Shown here one piece after another: positions 1 through 11,849 of a DNA stretch of 64,000 nucleotides (position 1 is the stretch's first letter; the number at the start of each line of letters is the position of its first letter). The stretch is from Leptoclinus maculatus (taxonomy: Eukaryota > Chordata > Actinopteri > Perciformes > Stichaeidae). The stretch is taken from contig JAVDOI010000004.1 in the NCBI GenBank assembly GCA_032191485.1, positions 17,981,443 through 18,045,442 of the forward strand. Direction: 5' to 3'. The position numbers and the translations under genes were made by a program. A model generated the notes under the pieces. That model was not told the origin of the DNA. It saw only the letters and a list, made by a program, of their open reading frames with translations, and made no database searches.

Positions 1-628
1 TTTGTCAGCCCCATCTATATAGACAGCACCACCTACTACATCCTCCAATGATGAAAAAAATTTGTCAACACCTCTTTAAACAGTGTCAACAAAAATGCAA
101 CATTATAACCTTCATGGAGGTAGGGTCATTGCAAGACCCTTATATGAGGCTATATATCAGGTGTACCTGATAAACTAGCAACTCGGTGTATACATTGTTG
201 ATCTACAGTTCAACATGTGTAACATGAGCAGTATTGATCCCATTTAGTCTCTGTCTACCACGCCCCTGCAGATCTGTACAGATCGATCTTTTGATGCTGC
301 TCATTGATGGCTGAGGATACTGAGTGCTGTAAACACAGTTCCGTCTCTGCCTGGTAAATCGCTCTGTGTGTTTTCTGTTGTAGGTCTGTGTAGTTAGTTG
401 TATAATGTTATTGACTGTGTTTGATTGTAATGATGATTCTGATGAGAGGCTTAGAGTCTGCGCGTGTGGATTGCATGATGAAATGCAGTTGAACTTTGAT
501 ATGCTATATACTGTGTGTGTGTGTGTCTGCAGTGTGTGTTGTCTGCAGTGTGCAGTGCACAGCTGCAGGTGCTTTTTTTCATCAGAGGCTCAAAGGCTAG
601 ACCACAGGGATCAACTCAGCGGGCTAAA
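1..628. other. No gene seen; short TG-rich stretch
   Basis: AT-leaning single-copy-looking DNA. A short (TG)n run with CTGCAGTGTG-type units lies at about 511-560. The open frames here run into the neighbouring TA microsatellite and have no protein-like composition. Confidence 0.5.
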
Positions 629-640
629 TCTCTCTCTCTC

Positions 641-699
<59 letters not shown>
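629..699. repeat. (CT)n-(TA)n compound microsatellite
   Basis: A short CT run (about 629-641) passes directly into an almost pure TA run (643-699), broken once by CA at 661. Such runs are usually polymorphic and slip easily. Confidence 0.97.
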
Positions 700-701
<2 letters not shown>

Positions 702-2439
702 CTTATTTTGATATAGCCTGGCTTGGAAAGAAAGATGAAAAATAATGAATAAACCCTTGAGAACTTCAATTCCTCACCACTTTGATTTCTTGTCCTCTCC
801 CTTTCTTCCATGGTGTCATTTTTTCTGTTAATGTGACTATAAATTGTTCAAGCAAAGCCGTGTATGTGCAATATGTGAAAGGTCTTTTTTTAGTTTAATT
901 TGTATTATCTTTAAGTGTTGGTAATGTGGGCTGTGTGTGTATATATATATTTATTTATTAAGGCTATATATTACTATTTATATTTTGTATTAAGAATTTG
1001 AATCTACTAAGTAGCTCGTAAATAATATTTAATTACATAACATAAAATTGAAATACTCAATTTATATACCAGTATCTCAAAAATGTAATGAAGTACAGTA
1101 CTTGAGTGGCCTAAATGTACTTGAACACTGAGCACAAAGTTCGTCATATATCTAGCCTCTTCATTTTGCTCTTAAACTGCACCAGATTAAGGCATTTCAC
1201 TTTAGTTTCTTGTGGAAAACACCAGATTTATTCAAATGTATTATCAAACCCAAGACCACACTTAATTCTTCAAAACCACTGCTTTTTTAATCACATTTTT
1301 ATCTTTTAAGAATAATGCTGAGTCATCAACCAGTTAATTTATGTTATTTCCCTAATACTGAAGTGCAGAATTTATTCTTATTAATGTGTCATTACTAAAC
1401 AAGATTGGGCATTCTTGTCCATCTGTATTTCTCTAATAATGTTAAATCTCTGAGAGGTTCCATGAGATGTGCTTTTGACTGTACATATAATGGCAATTTC
1501 CAAATCATGGTTAACTCACACTATTCCAATTATTTTCTCTCAATGGAAAATTACAAACTGCATCGTAAAGACCGCTTTGGCGGTGTAATTGCCTTTCATG
1601 TCAGTCAGAAATATGCACATCCAATACTACCCATTCAAACTGAAAGTGAGATGTTGCAACTCGTTTTCTCACAAGTCAACATGCATTGACAATTATTGTC
1701 ACCTGAGCCACCAAATGCCATTGCAAGTGTTTATTTATCGCACAAGGTGCTTGTCATATTGGTTGAGGTAGTTCTCTCACAACATTTAAAGGGCAGATGA
1801 AAAATGGCAAAAGGCATGTTGAAGAATTCAGTCAATAAGCAGGAGTAGTGCAAAAAAGGGGCATTTATTAACAAAAAGTATAAAAAAAAATTATTTACTT
1901 TTATGAAATAACCCCAGACAAGAAAGCTGTATCTGCCAACTCCTCTCTCCCCTACTCCAATAAATGCCATTTCACCTCTCAGCCTCACCTTACTGGAACC
2001 TACCATCTGCCCAGGTAAGCACTGGGTGAGCGAATTAGAGCAGGCATCCAAATCATAAAAAATAATTAAATTATCAATAATACAAGGTTTCTAAGTTACA
2101 GCTGACGTACTAATTCCTCTAGTGGCACTCATTACATACCAACGAGTGCACTAATTATAAAATAATGTAATTTATTGCAGAACTACCATACCTACCTTCC
2201 TACATCTTTAAAGTGAGCAAAAATAAAAATCCTATGAACCCATCAAATAAACACACTTAACAGGCTTTTGCCACAGAAGACACAAAGTCACTGTTAATTT
2301 TTGGTGACAGGGCCAGGTGAAAAGGGAGAAAGACCACCTTTTCACAGGTGATATCAATTTGGACTGGAATGCAAGTCACACTGAAAGCTACTGCAATAAA
2401 GCCAGGTCTTTATCAATTAGTCAAGGAGCCCATTAGGAT
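700..2439. other. AT-rich noncoding DNA, nothing recognised
   Basis: No frame in this stretch has recognisable protein character. A small GT/AT tract lies at about 929-950. The 106-codon minus frame at 1731-2051 has no motif, signal or repeat and is most likely chance. Confidence 0.5.
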
Positions 2440-2580
2440 CTGTAACACTCACAGTTCAGTCCGTTAACTGTTTGTTTCACATCATGTTTTGCACATTTTG
2501 TATGTATTACGTTTTTGTCCTTTCTGTGGACCCGCTAAGTCGTCAGCTAATGGGGATCCAGTTAATAAACTAAACTAAAC
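2440..2580 (+). mobile_element. LINE 3' end, 5'-truncated
   Basis: The stretch from about 2465 to 2560 matches the reverse complement of about 44590-44700. Both copies share the TTGTCCTTTCTGTGGA block followed by AGCTAATGGGGATCCAGTTA. The end carries a short tandem tail of TAAAC units (2565-2580), the usual sign of a non-LTR retrotransposon 3' terminus. A segment of about 20 bases present in the 44.6-kb copy, just before AGCTAATGGGG, is missing here. The coding part is lost, as expected of a 5'-truncated insertion. Confidence 0.75.
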
Positions 2581-3504
2581 AGTTCAGTCCTTGACCTAAA
2601 ATGTACAAATCAAACCTCTAAATATGCATTTTCTGGAATAATTTACACCTCGCTGTGAGATCACTCTCTTATTTATTCTGTTAGGAAAACTGTCAAAACC
2701 CAGAACAAATTCTGGCTCAGTTGTATAAAAGAGTGGCTCAACATGCTCAACACCACTGCATACAAGGAACAAGCTTGGATGACTAAGGCGCTGAATGCAA
2801 AGAGTATTACAGTTAACTAACAACCAGGCGTTACATCACGTAAACAAACCAATTACCTATTAGCTGTGCAATCAAGATCAGACTGGATACGCTATATGAT
2901 GGTACTTGCTATCTTCCAAAGTTTGTACTTTTTAAACAGAAAAACCACACATTATATTGTGATATTTATTGGAAATGACAAGCCATATAGCCAACAGCAA
3001 GTTGAAACTTTCGGACGATCCCGCTCCAGCCAGCTGCCTCCTTTAGCATCGCCATTGATTTTACCAAATAACTAATAGAATAAATTAATTGAAGAATAGG
3101 CTTCTTCAGCTCTAAAGCAGCTGCTTGTCTCTGTCTGTAGTCACTAGTCTGTAGCTTAATGTCCCGCCCACTCTAATTGGTTACATGTCACAAGTAATAG
3201 CCTACTAAAACCACTGAAGGCTACTGCGCCACAGAAGGGCAAAGAAGAACGCACACTACTCCGGTGAGCAGCTGATATTGCTGAAGTTGCAATAAACATC
3301 ACACTCAAGGTTAGCCAGCTAGCTGTAACTTAATCACGCGACATGGATCTACCAATGGTTGCTTTGTAACTTAAGCTGATAAAGACATTTGCAAATGGAA
3401 GGCTAGTCAATTTACCAGCAAGATCACCCATTAGGGTTTAGAACTATACATTATTTAATGAATTAGCCCATGGATTCTCAAACTTTTTGTAACTTAAGGC
3501 CCCT
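2581..3504. other. Noncoding DNA with a weak promoter-like patch
   Basis: No supported gene. At 3162-3180 a CCCGCCC box lies close to an ATTGG (inverted CCAAT) box. About 80 bases further on is a GGTGAGC splice-donor-like site (about 3260). The arrangement resembles a plus-strand first exon, but nothing downstream supports it and it may be chance. Confidence 0.25.
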
Positions 3505-4085
3505 TAAGCCCATCAGATCTGTTCACGACGCACTCAACATGGCCCTCCACTTCATCTTCCAGCATCTGGACTCCTGGAAACCACGTCAGGATCCTGTCTG
3601 TGGACTTCAGGTTTGCTTTCAACACAATCATCTAGTCTCTGCTACAGGACAAGCTCTCCCAGCTGCACATGCTCAATTCCACCTGCAAGTGGTCACAGAC
3701 TTCCTGTCTGACAGTAAGCATCATATGAAGCTGGGAAAACACGTCTCAGTCTCTTGAACCATCAGCACCGGTTCCCCCCCCCAAGGCTGCCATCTCTCCC
3801 CTCTGCTCTTCTCCCTGTACAACAACAGTGGCACCTCCAGTCACCAGTCCGTCAAACTCCTGAAGTTTGCGGATGACACCACCCTCATTGGACTCATTTC
3901 TGGTGGGGGTGAGTCTGCCTACAGGTGGGATATTGACCATCTGGTGACCTGGAATAAAGAACTTAAAGCTCAATGCAAAAAGACAGTGGAGATGAGACCC
4001 AGACCCACCTGCCTCTAACACCCTGTGTGACTCCCTGGTCACCACCGTGGACTCCTTCCGCTTCCTGGGCTCCATCATAACGCAG
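3505..4085 (+). pseudogene. L2-type LINE reverse transcriptase fragment
   Basis: This is a decayed reverse transcriptase of a fish L2/CR1-type non-LTR retrotransposon; the intact protein would copy its own RNA at a nicked target site. In order it shows the fingers segment DALNMALHFIFQHLDS (about 3520-3570), motif A as VDFRFAFNTI in a second frame (catalytic Asp codon at 3603-3605), a TGSP block damaged by a C run near 3772-3782, and an intact FADD catalytic box at 3866-3877 followed by TTLIGLISGG. DSFRFLGSIIT ends the homology near 4080. At least two frameshifts and several stops make it inactive. It lacks a 3' end, which is unusual because LINEs normally lose their 5' end. It faces the minus-strand LINE at 4500-5990. 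Confidence 0.85.
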
Positions 4086-4499
4086 GATTTGTTTTTTTAA
4101 TGTAATTTTTAACAATTTTTTTAATGCAGCTATGAACATGGGAGGTGAATTTCATGACTGGCTGATGTGCAATATTAAATAAAGGCCTGTGACATGTAAT
4201 TTTGCCTGGCAGTACCTTACTAAAGATAAATATTACGTGCATAGAGACTGTCACATATGAATGTGCATGCTCTCCCTCTATATCATGTTGTTTCTTAAAG
4301 AAAATCACCATCCTCTCTCCGCTCCATCATGTTCCCCCTCATTCCTGCTTAGCATATTACTTTACAATTACATTGTAAAATTCTCCCGCATATTTTGCCC
4401 CTGTCATCATCTCCTGTTAATTATATGTCCTTTGATTAAGATCAATGTATTTCTGAGCCAACCATCAGGGATGCGTGTATGTAAGTCACTGACTAAATA
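4086..4499. other. AT-rich spacer between two LINE copies
   Basis: AT-rich DNA with T runs near 4089-4122. It has no recognisable motif and separates the broken 3' end of the plus LINE from the tail of the minus LINE. Confidence 0.4.
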
Positions 4500-5995
4500 A
4501 GATAAGATAGATAAGATAGACTTTATTGTCCCGAAGGAAATTTGTCTTGGAAACATACATACAGTGTCTGCTGTTAAAACAATACAAATAACATATTGCA
4601 TACATACATTACATACACAGACTGTCGCCAGTCCACATACCCGCACACACAGTACCTACAGTACATGCAAAGACTGCCACCAGCCAACAGATACATTTCA
4701 CACTGCCCATTGTACAACACACCTGTAGTGTATAGTTAAGATAATAAAAATAAATTGTGTTACAGGGGTTAGGCTCTGGCTAGCTTGCCATTTAGGGCTT
4801 TGATGGACAAGGGGACAAAGGAGTTCTTAAAGCGGTTGAGCCTGCACTGGCTCACTGAAGCGTCTGCCTGAGGGAAGAAGCTGGTATTCAGGGTGGAGGA
4901 TATGAGTGGGGTCTGAAATAATCTTCTGAGCCTGTCTGATGATAGTTTCATCAAAGATGGCCTGGAGTGTGGGATACTGTCTGACTCCATGATTTTCATG
5001 GCTCTTTGTGTTAGCCGGGTGATCTGGGCTTTCAGCTGTACACTGAGGTTGCCAAACCAGGCTGAGATGCCAAACCACAGGACGCTCTCAACTATGGCGT
5101 AGTAGAAGAGGAGCAAGACTTTCTGGTTGACACCAAAGACCCTCAGCCTACGAAGGAAGTGTAGCCGCTGTTGGACCCTAGTGCAGACATTTTCTACCTG
5201 AACACTCCATTTCAGTTTATTGTCAATGTGTATGCCCAGGTATCTGTAGGAGTCAACCTGTGCTATGTTCTGGTCATGGATAACCACTGGTGAGTGGTCT
5301 CCAATGTATTTGAGGTCGAATACCATCTCCTCTGTTTTCCTGATGTTGAGGATGAGGAAGTGATTGTCGCACCACTGGACAAAGTTCTGAATCTCATGTT
5401 TGCATACAGCTGTATCTGATGTGTCAGACATGAGACCCAGGATGGCTGTATCATCACAAAACTGTATCATGTAATTGTTAGCAGTGCTGCATGTGCATTC
5501 ATTTGTGTACAGGGTGAACAGGACTGGTGAACTGACGCACCCCTGGGGGGCGCCGGTGTTGATGGTCAAGGGTTCAGACAAGGTCCTGTTCACCCTGACC
5601 TGCTGGGTACGGTTGGTGAGGAATGAGTGGTACCACTTAATAGTGAAGGGGTTGACATTCATCAGCTGCAGTGTATTCAGGAGAACATGAGGCTGTAGGG
5701 TGTTAAAGGCTGAATTAAAATTAACAAACAACAGTCTAACATAGGCCCTTGGATTCTCAAGGTGTTTTAGTCACTAGATGCACTATACTGTTGGTTGCAT
5801 CATCGGTGCCTCTCTGCTGTGTGTATGCGAACTGGTAGGGATCTAGCTGTGGGCCTACATCCAGCCGTAGTTTGCTCACCATGAGCTTCTCCATACACTT
5901 CATCACAACAGAGGTTAGAGCAATAGGTCTAAAATCATTATTCTCCTGTGGACAGGGTGTCTCACCAAATTGCATCTGCATCTTTTAAGGAGAGG
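4500..5995 (-). mobile_element. L2/CR1-type LINE, 5'-truncated
   Basis: A minus-strand non-LTR retrotransposon. Its 3' terminus is at about 4500-4520, where GATAA/GATA units form the short tandem tail typical of this group. Next to it is the conserved fish LINE 3' UTR text TATTGTCCCGAAGGAAATTT (inverted). The 3' UTR covers 4520-4768 and reverse transcriptase covers 4769-5981. Sequence upstream to about 6130 may belong to it but is too decayed to call. The endonuclease domain is absent. Confidence 0.85.
4769..5981 (-). pseudogene. LINE reverse transcriptase, frameshifted, active site altered
   Basis: The fingers region NDFRPIALTSVVMKCMEKL lies in the frame 5981-5757. A frameshift near 5735-5755 leads into a 320-codon frame that carries motif A (FVNFNSAFNT), the GAPQGCVSSPVLFTLYTNE block, the catalytic box FCDDTAI (5450-5461), a KTEEMVFD segment, YRYLGIHID, and the C-terminal FKNSFVPLSIKALNG typical of fish L2 elements. 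Two active-site changes are visible. The motif A aspartate is Asn (VNF instead of VDF), and the usual Ala before the two aspartates is Cys. With the frameshift these make it inactive. The long surviving frame suggests a fairly young copy. Confidence 0.9.
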
Positions 5996-8525
5996 GTGAT
6001 TTATGCCTTTGTCATTAATCAATAGTCATTGGGGGGTTGGGGTCACAGTTGGAAAAAATCTTTGGGGCCAATCTTGTTAACTGTGACAAGGCCTGTGGCT
6101 GCTGAGGGCTAGATCTGGGCCAGGCTGTGGCAAAGTAGTCTTCCTGGGTGGATGGAGGCTTGCCATCTCTGCCAGCTGCTGTCAAGAAAGACACAAGACA
6201 CTGGTGTCACCTGAAACCTCAAACGTCAAACGAGATTCAAGAACAGGTGAAACCTGTGTGTTATAAAAATGAATACAAACACATGCATATGCATTTGCAT
6301 ATGGATGCAAAAGCACACACAACTCTTCTTAAATATCTGACTGCTTGTTGCTTCACTCAACAGCAGAAAGCTGTGATACTGCCAAGTGTGAGCTGTGTAC
6401 TTGAAATGATCACAGGCTGAGAGAAACACCTTGAAGAAACAATTTGGTAGAATTCAAGGCGAACAAGTTCACTCATCGCTGCCAATTCCCTATCCACAAC
6501 CATGTGTATTCTTCTGAGCCGCACAGCTTGCTTATTTGATGTTAATTTTTTATTTTTTTATCTCTAACATACAATTATGTTTGGGCATACCCAGGGGCCT
6601 CTCTTACTTCTCCTCCTCTACCTATTGATTTTCAGCAATTTCTCCTTGTAAATCTCTATCTCAATCATGCTTGGCTTAATGCATTGATGTCCGCCATTGC
6701 TGTCGACACTGTCACTGCTAAGAAAACAGATGAATGAAGGAGGGGTTGAAGGGAGAGGGAAAGAAAACATTTCAAAAACTCTGATAGGTAAGGGAGGGAA
6801 ACTAGTAGTTAAGAGGCTTAAGAGCCTCCTGGAAGCTGTCGTTTGACTTGGGACGAGTGCTGTTGTGGAATTGAGTTGCTCCTTTATCTACTTTTGGCTT
6901 TGTGATTCCAGGGAAAAGTCTGACCACTGCTCTGCTTGGTTAGCTGTGGCACATACACACAAAGTACACTTGTACACACAGCCACCGGCTTAAGACCCTC
7001 TCACACATGGCTGACTCCATCTTTAATTTCTCAGTTTGAAGTTTTTAAGTTGCTGTTTTGAGTTAGGGATGATGTTTGGACATGACAGACCAGTTTTCTA
7101 CTAGTTTCTCAAACCAACGTTCATCCTCATGGATTAGATTACTGTTGTATTCACTGATGTGGCAGGTCCAATACTTACCACCTTCTCTTATAGCAGTAAG
7201 GGCACAGGTTTGATTTGTACAAAAGCCAACGTGTTCAGTGAAATGAAACTAGCCATTGCTTAAGTTAAGTTTTCCTTTGCCAGATAGAAAAAGGACAGAG
7301 CAGGTTTTCTAGATTAATATAAATGATTCAGTTTTGAAAATGACTATGATTACATATACACCTTTTTGTACAAGTAAAAACATGTGTCATATGTCATATG
7401 CTGCCAGTAATGTTAGTTGGGCAGTCTTGCAGTTTTTTCATTTGACCCCACTTAATACGAAAGTTTACAGTTTGAGTCATTCTTGTGTTAAATCACTCAA
7501 TTATACAAAGTAATAGAGTGGAAAATTATTTTGAAAAAATTTCGAATGTCACATAAGGGATGAGTAATCCACTTGGTGGAATGCTGAAAGACACTAATTG
7601 TACAACACTGTATTGGACTGTCAAATAAGAGGAACAATTAATAAACAATAATAATTTTGTCTCAACATAAACAATAATTAAGCTTAATATATACAAACAC
7701 ACAGTTTACATTTGAGTTAAAAAAAATAAGAAAAGACAGTGAGCGGAGAGGAACTGGATATGAATCATTTAATTTAACAAAGCAAATTACTTCCTTCAAT
7801 ATTTAGACCTTGACACCTGTGGAGTGATCAAATCAAGATGAGCAAGTAATAGAAAGAGACTGAGATAAAAGAGACTGTGAAATGATATTATTTAATGTTT
7901 TATTAATGAATCAAACAGATGAATATTTGTGTTTCTGATTCAATCCAGACAGCCTGAATGTTACACAGGTCCTCAACATACAGCCTCCAAGGTCAAGCAG
8001 ATTTATATTCTGGTCATCCATGCTTGAATAAAATGCAAATTTTACCCAAACATGCAAACATTCTCAATAATATTAGTAGTATAATACTGAGAAAAATGCA
8101 AGGATGTCAACTCTAAAATGACAGAGTGGTAGCCATTGTGCCTGTGCTTCCTCACGACAACATGACAGTACACACACAGAGAGCTTGCCGTCAGGTACCA
8201 AAGACATTTTCGATTACAAGTCCTGCAAACATTCATATTTAATCAAGCAAGAATAGAACAAAGACACCGAAGCTTATGTTCAAAGCTCTGCTTCTTCTTT
8301 AGATCCTCACTGATAAAATCAGGTCCAGTTTTCATGGTGTCAGGCTCTGTTTATATGGTTTTTCTGGATAAATGTCAACCCATGACCTTTTTTGAAGTAA
8401 TTTACTCTCCACAGAAGGCCAATGCAGCACCTGCCTTTGTGGGATTGTGTTCACTGGTGAGTTGGTCTTATAGTACTATAATCCTGCCTTTCCCACCTTG
8501 GCAGAACATAAACCGATGAATGTAA

Positions 8526-8526
<1 letters not shown>
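5996..8526. other. No supported gene
   Basis: AT-rich noncoding DNA. At 6281-6306 there is a small near-palindrome built of CATATGCA units. Several frames of 60-90 codons have no protein character. Confidence 0.45.

Positions 8527-8564
<38 letters not shown>
8527..8564. repeat. (CA)19 microsatellite
   Basis: Nineteen uninterrupted CA units. Confidence 0.98.
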
Positions 8565-8568
<4 letters not shown>

Positions 8569-9500
8569 GTTTATTGTGCGGACAAAACTACTCTCTTTGA
8601 AAAATAAAAAAAGTAATGAAGAGCAAATATTTCTGCTTTATTTGATGGTGAAAGAGATTGACAGGAAAGGAATGGGGGAGAGAGAGGGGATGAGCCATGA
8701 ACCAGTCTCAAAACCTAACCGCAGTGGTAAGGACTCAGCCGTAACAGTACACGTTCTTCCCAGTAAGCCAGTAAGGGCCCCCGGGGACAAAAACATTTAA
8801 AATTCTTCACTTCATCTCAGGTACTCTGTTTCAAAATAATTGAACCTGTAGTATCCACGATAATCAAGGGTGCACAATACTGGTATGCAAGTGTCAATAA
8901 AATCTGCTTCAGGTCAATTGTTTTACAACGCACATTTGTGCATAAAGCAGCAATTGTCAATGGTCATCAATACACATTTCTCGTCTAAGCGCTTGTTTTT
9001 GTCAACACACTTTTCTTGCCCTAATAAATAAGCCTACTATGGGAGATGTCCCAAAAACAATGGATATTAAGCAGCTACTTTCCCACCTCCCGCATAGAAA
9101 GGTCAAACCAAGCAAAGCAAGATGCGCCTCCAAGATGTGCTGTGGCTTGAACCTAATAATGAGTGCACATAAATGTGGTGCAAGACATGTTTGCATTCAC
9201 ATCTAGCAGACAAAATGTGAGACAGGTGTGTTTTATACAGGCTCAAAGAATTTCAATCATTTATTATTTACTAAGCATGGAAGAGGAAGAACACACATGT
9301 TGCTAAAGGTATTGTTAACAAACAAGCTAGTCAAGCTGAAAGATAACAAGCTCTATATAGTTTCTCCTAAGATTTCACAAGGCTAAACAAGCACTCTATG
9401 TCTTCCTACGCTGAGGAAATTGCTAATTAAACAGCTAGGAGTGAATGTCGTTGCATATCAGTCACGTGGAAGAGGAAAACGGCTAATGCAGAGCAATTGC
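8565..9500. other. No supported gene
   Basis: Noncoding DNA. The AT content and scattered short frames do not point to any known element. Confidence 0.4.
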
Positions 9501-9860
9501 ACAAACTAGCAGTGGGGATTTACAAGCAAGGTTGGAATCTGCTGAATTTTTGGGGCTGCTCTTTGATGGATCGGATGACATCACCAAAACCGAGCAGGAG
9601 ATTTCTCACATTCTGTCTGTGTCAGACAAAGGAGACTTTCTTGAATTAATTGAATAAGGTGCTGACCGAACTGAGTAGGCTATAAAAAATGGATTTGTGA
9701 AGCTCTTCCATGACACATGCTTTGGTGACTGGACGACAAAATTAGTGGTCATGTGCAAAAAGACGGCGTGGTGTCATCGCACAACAGTGCCAAAATGCCA
9801 ACTGGCTACACACACCCTCGACAACTACACAAATCTAACTGATTGCAAGGTTCCTTACTG
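9501..9860 (+). pseudogene. hAT-type transposase relic
   Basis: The frame at 9502-9654 reads LESAEFLGLLFDGSDDITKT and continues with EQEI. This resembles the catalytic-core entry of hAT-family transposases of the ZBED/ZNF862-like, DUF4371-containing type, where LLFDGSDD holds an acidic active-site residue. It ends at a stop after LIE. A second block in another frame from 9697, FGDWTTKLVVMCK, fits the next conserved part of the same family. Only about 350 bases are recognisable, with no terminal repeats, so the copy is old and dead. The DNA-binding finger and the C-terminal dimerisation domain are not seen. Confidence 0.6.
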
Positions 9861-10004
9861 TGAGACATTTACTTGCTCTGTTGTCAAGCCGCCGCAGTTT
9901 TATCATTTTATTACAAAGTGGTGGATACCTATACCTTGCGTACATCGGCTCAACACATTGTTTTCTGTGTTCATACCTCTTATTAAGGCACATGTCGTCA
10001 TGAA

Positions 10005-10205
10005 TTGCCATTATAAATCACCAATGCAGTCTCACAGCATTTTTTTAAATGCAATCTAATGGTTTTCAGGGACAAGAATTGTAAAAAAATGTCTTGTCGC
10101 TCCGAATGTCGTGAAAGTTAGGGTTTAGGCAACAGAACCACTTAGTTAGGTTTAGGAAAAACATCATAGTAGGGCTTAGTGTGTAACACAGGGATTTTTT
10201 GGCAG
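10005..10205. repeat. Dispersed fish repeat (TTAGGTTTAGG type)
   Basis: The text GTTTAGGCAACAGAACCACT followed by TTAGGTTTAGGAAAAACATC is recognised as a widespread teleost repeat. No ends or target duplications can be defined. Confidence 0.5.
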
Positions 10206-10254
10206 TAATGGAATATAGTATTCATAACTATTTGTGTATAACCACCTGAAACTA

Positions 10255-10408
10255 AGAATCTTAGAAAGAGACATTTATGTTTACATAGGGAGCGGCTCCT
10301 CTTCCAATGAGTCAGCCATCTTGTACCGCCATGTTTCTACTGCAGCCCAGATCGGACAACCAAACACTGGCTCTAATGAGAGCTATTCGTGTTTTTACAT
10401 TACGTGAC
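10255..10408. repeat. Dispersed fish repeat (GGAGCGG...CCGCCATG type)
   Basis: The block GGGAGCGGCTCCTCTTCCA, then CCGCCATGTTTCTACTGCAG, then AACACTGGCTCTA is recognised as a multi-copy element common in fish genomes. It is bounded on the right by a different repeat. Confidence 0.55.
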
Positions 10409-10530
10409 ATATAGGGATGGGTACCGAAATGTTCTGTTAAACAGGCCCCGGTGCTAAATTAATAAAGAGTATTGATAAGCTCCGAAGTCATTGGTGCTTT
10501 TTCGGTGCTATTAAATGTTTTGATGTCTAT
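10409..10530. repeat. Dispersed repeat starting GGGATGGGTACCGA
   Basis: This resembles the fish short DNA-transposon type that begins TAGGGATGGGTACCGAAAT and is rich in CCGGTGC and GTATTGAT units. Only one end is visible. Confidence 0.45.
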
Positions 10531-10828
10531 TATCATGCTGCAGCTGCATCTCTTGGACCGTTAAAATAACTACTCTGGCATCACCAGGGGCCAGGTGGTA
10601 GATGGGTGCTACCTCCCCTTTAATGATCAGCAGCCACACCACAAGATGGCCGCCAATGAACCAACTACAGCTCCCAGAAGGCCTCACCACTCACCCAGGT
10701 GTGGGTGTTTAAGCCACCGGATTGAGGCAGGATTTAAGAGCTGCAGGAGGAGAGGAGAGGGGGAGAGAGCACACGGCTGGAAGGAGCACCGATAACTAAC
10801 CTGGACTGGAGAACGGCGTAAAGAAAAG
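10531..10828. other. Older host sequence around the LTR insertion
   Basis: Purine-rich DNA that continues after the LTR at 11318. With the LTR and one duplicated AAAAG removed, the two sides join cleanly. The right part ends in a T-rich tract with AATAAA (about 11491). The whole may be an older LTR or transcript-like unit, but no end could be fixed. Confidence 0.3.
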
Positions 10829-11312
10829 GGTTGTAGAAATGTATCATATGGTTCTTTTAGTTATAACTTGTATCGCTTAAAACCTGAACATATGCAGACG
10901 AGGCCAACCAGACTCATTTTAAAACCTAATAATAAATGTTATCATATCGAAGGTATTTTAACATGTCTGGCTTGCTGTAGTGTCATCCTGATCTCACCAC
11001 TTAACCCTTTTCCCACAAAAATACAATACCAAGGCTGGGAACCTGGCATTGGTGGATGCATCGGCAGACAGAGGAGAAGGAGGACATCTGCGAAGGGAGG
11101 GGGGGAGAAAGACGAGATAATGTGCATATATACTTGCTGTGCATTTAACTATTCATTGTGGTTAGACCTCCGAACCATCTGTGGGGAAAGAGCTCTATCC
11201 ATTCAGCTGAATTATTATTAGTGTCTGTTCAATAAATATGTCTTTATATTTAAAAGTTTTCTCATCTCGGTTATTTCTCACAGGGAGGTCAAAAAGATTT
11301 TTTTCCACCACA
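10829..11312 (+). mobile_element. Solo LTR with 5-bp target duplication
   Basis: A 484-base unit flanked by the exact direct repeat AAAAG (10824-10828 and 11313-11317). It begins GGTTGTAGAAAT, where the second copy has TGTTGGAGAAAT, and ends TTCCACCACA, so the original ends were TG...CA. A second inverted copy at 15337-15635 defines the same boundaries. A polyadenylation signal AATAAA lies at about 11231. No gag or pol is attached, so it is a solo LTR left by recombination. About 110 bases near 10885-11000 are absent from the other copy. Confidence 0.8.
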
Positions 11313-11317
11313 AAAAG

Positions 11318-11849
11318 TACCGAGCCAGACTGAGGAGTATTGAAAAGAAGAAGACCCGTTAAGAAGACTAAATTTAGTTTTTTTAATACTGTTCAGTTGA
11401 ACAAAGCTTTATCTCCTCTTGGACGCTTTTTGTTTGTTTTGGATTTTTTTGAGTTTGATAACGAGAATTCCTAAGTGCCAGTAACGGAAGAATAAAACTT
11501 GACCTTTTTCTGGGAACCTTTGATTTTTTGCCTGTTTTTGTGAATTACCTTGTACCACCCCACCCTAGCCTGACATATTGACCTCTCATGACATTACAGT
11601 ACGTACAATAACAAAACGTATTGGTAGGTTCCGGCAACAATATCGCAACAACACGCAATGTCAAACACCAGTCTCGTGGTTGAAAGTCCCTTTGTTTGTT
11701 GGACCCAACAACCTCAACTCTCAGCGGCAAAACTGTTTTTTTGTCGATTTGATTCTAATTGCGACCCATATCTTATTCATCCATCAAGTGCTCCTTAATC
11801 TGTTCACATTTAGCTCATCATTTTAACCAACCATTTTAACAGTCATGAT
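11318..11849. other. T-rich host sequence right of the LTR
   Basis: Continuation of the sequence interrupted by the LTR, with T runs and an AATAAA at about 11491. The 82-codon frame at 11578-11826 has no recognisable motif. Confidence 0.3.

Noticed and set aside
405..811. Three frames crossing the TA microsatellite
   Set aside because: They are open only because TATA and TCTC repeats lack stops in these frames; the peptides are YIYIYI-type artefacts.
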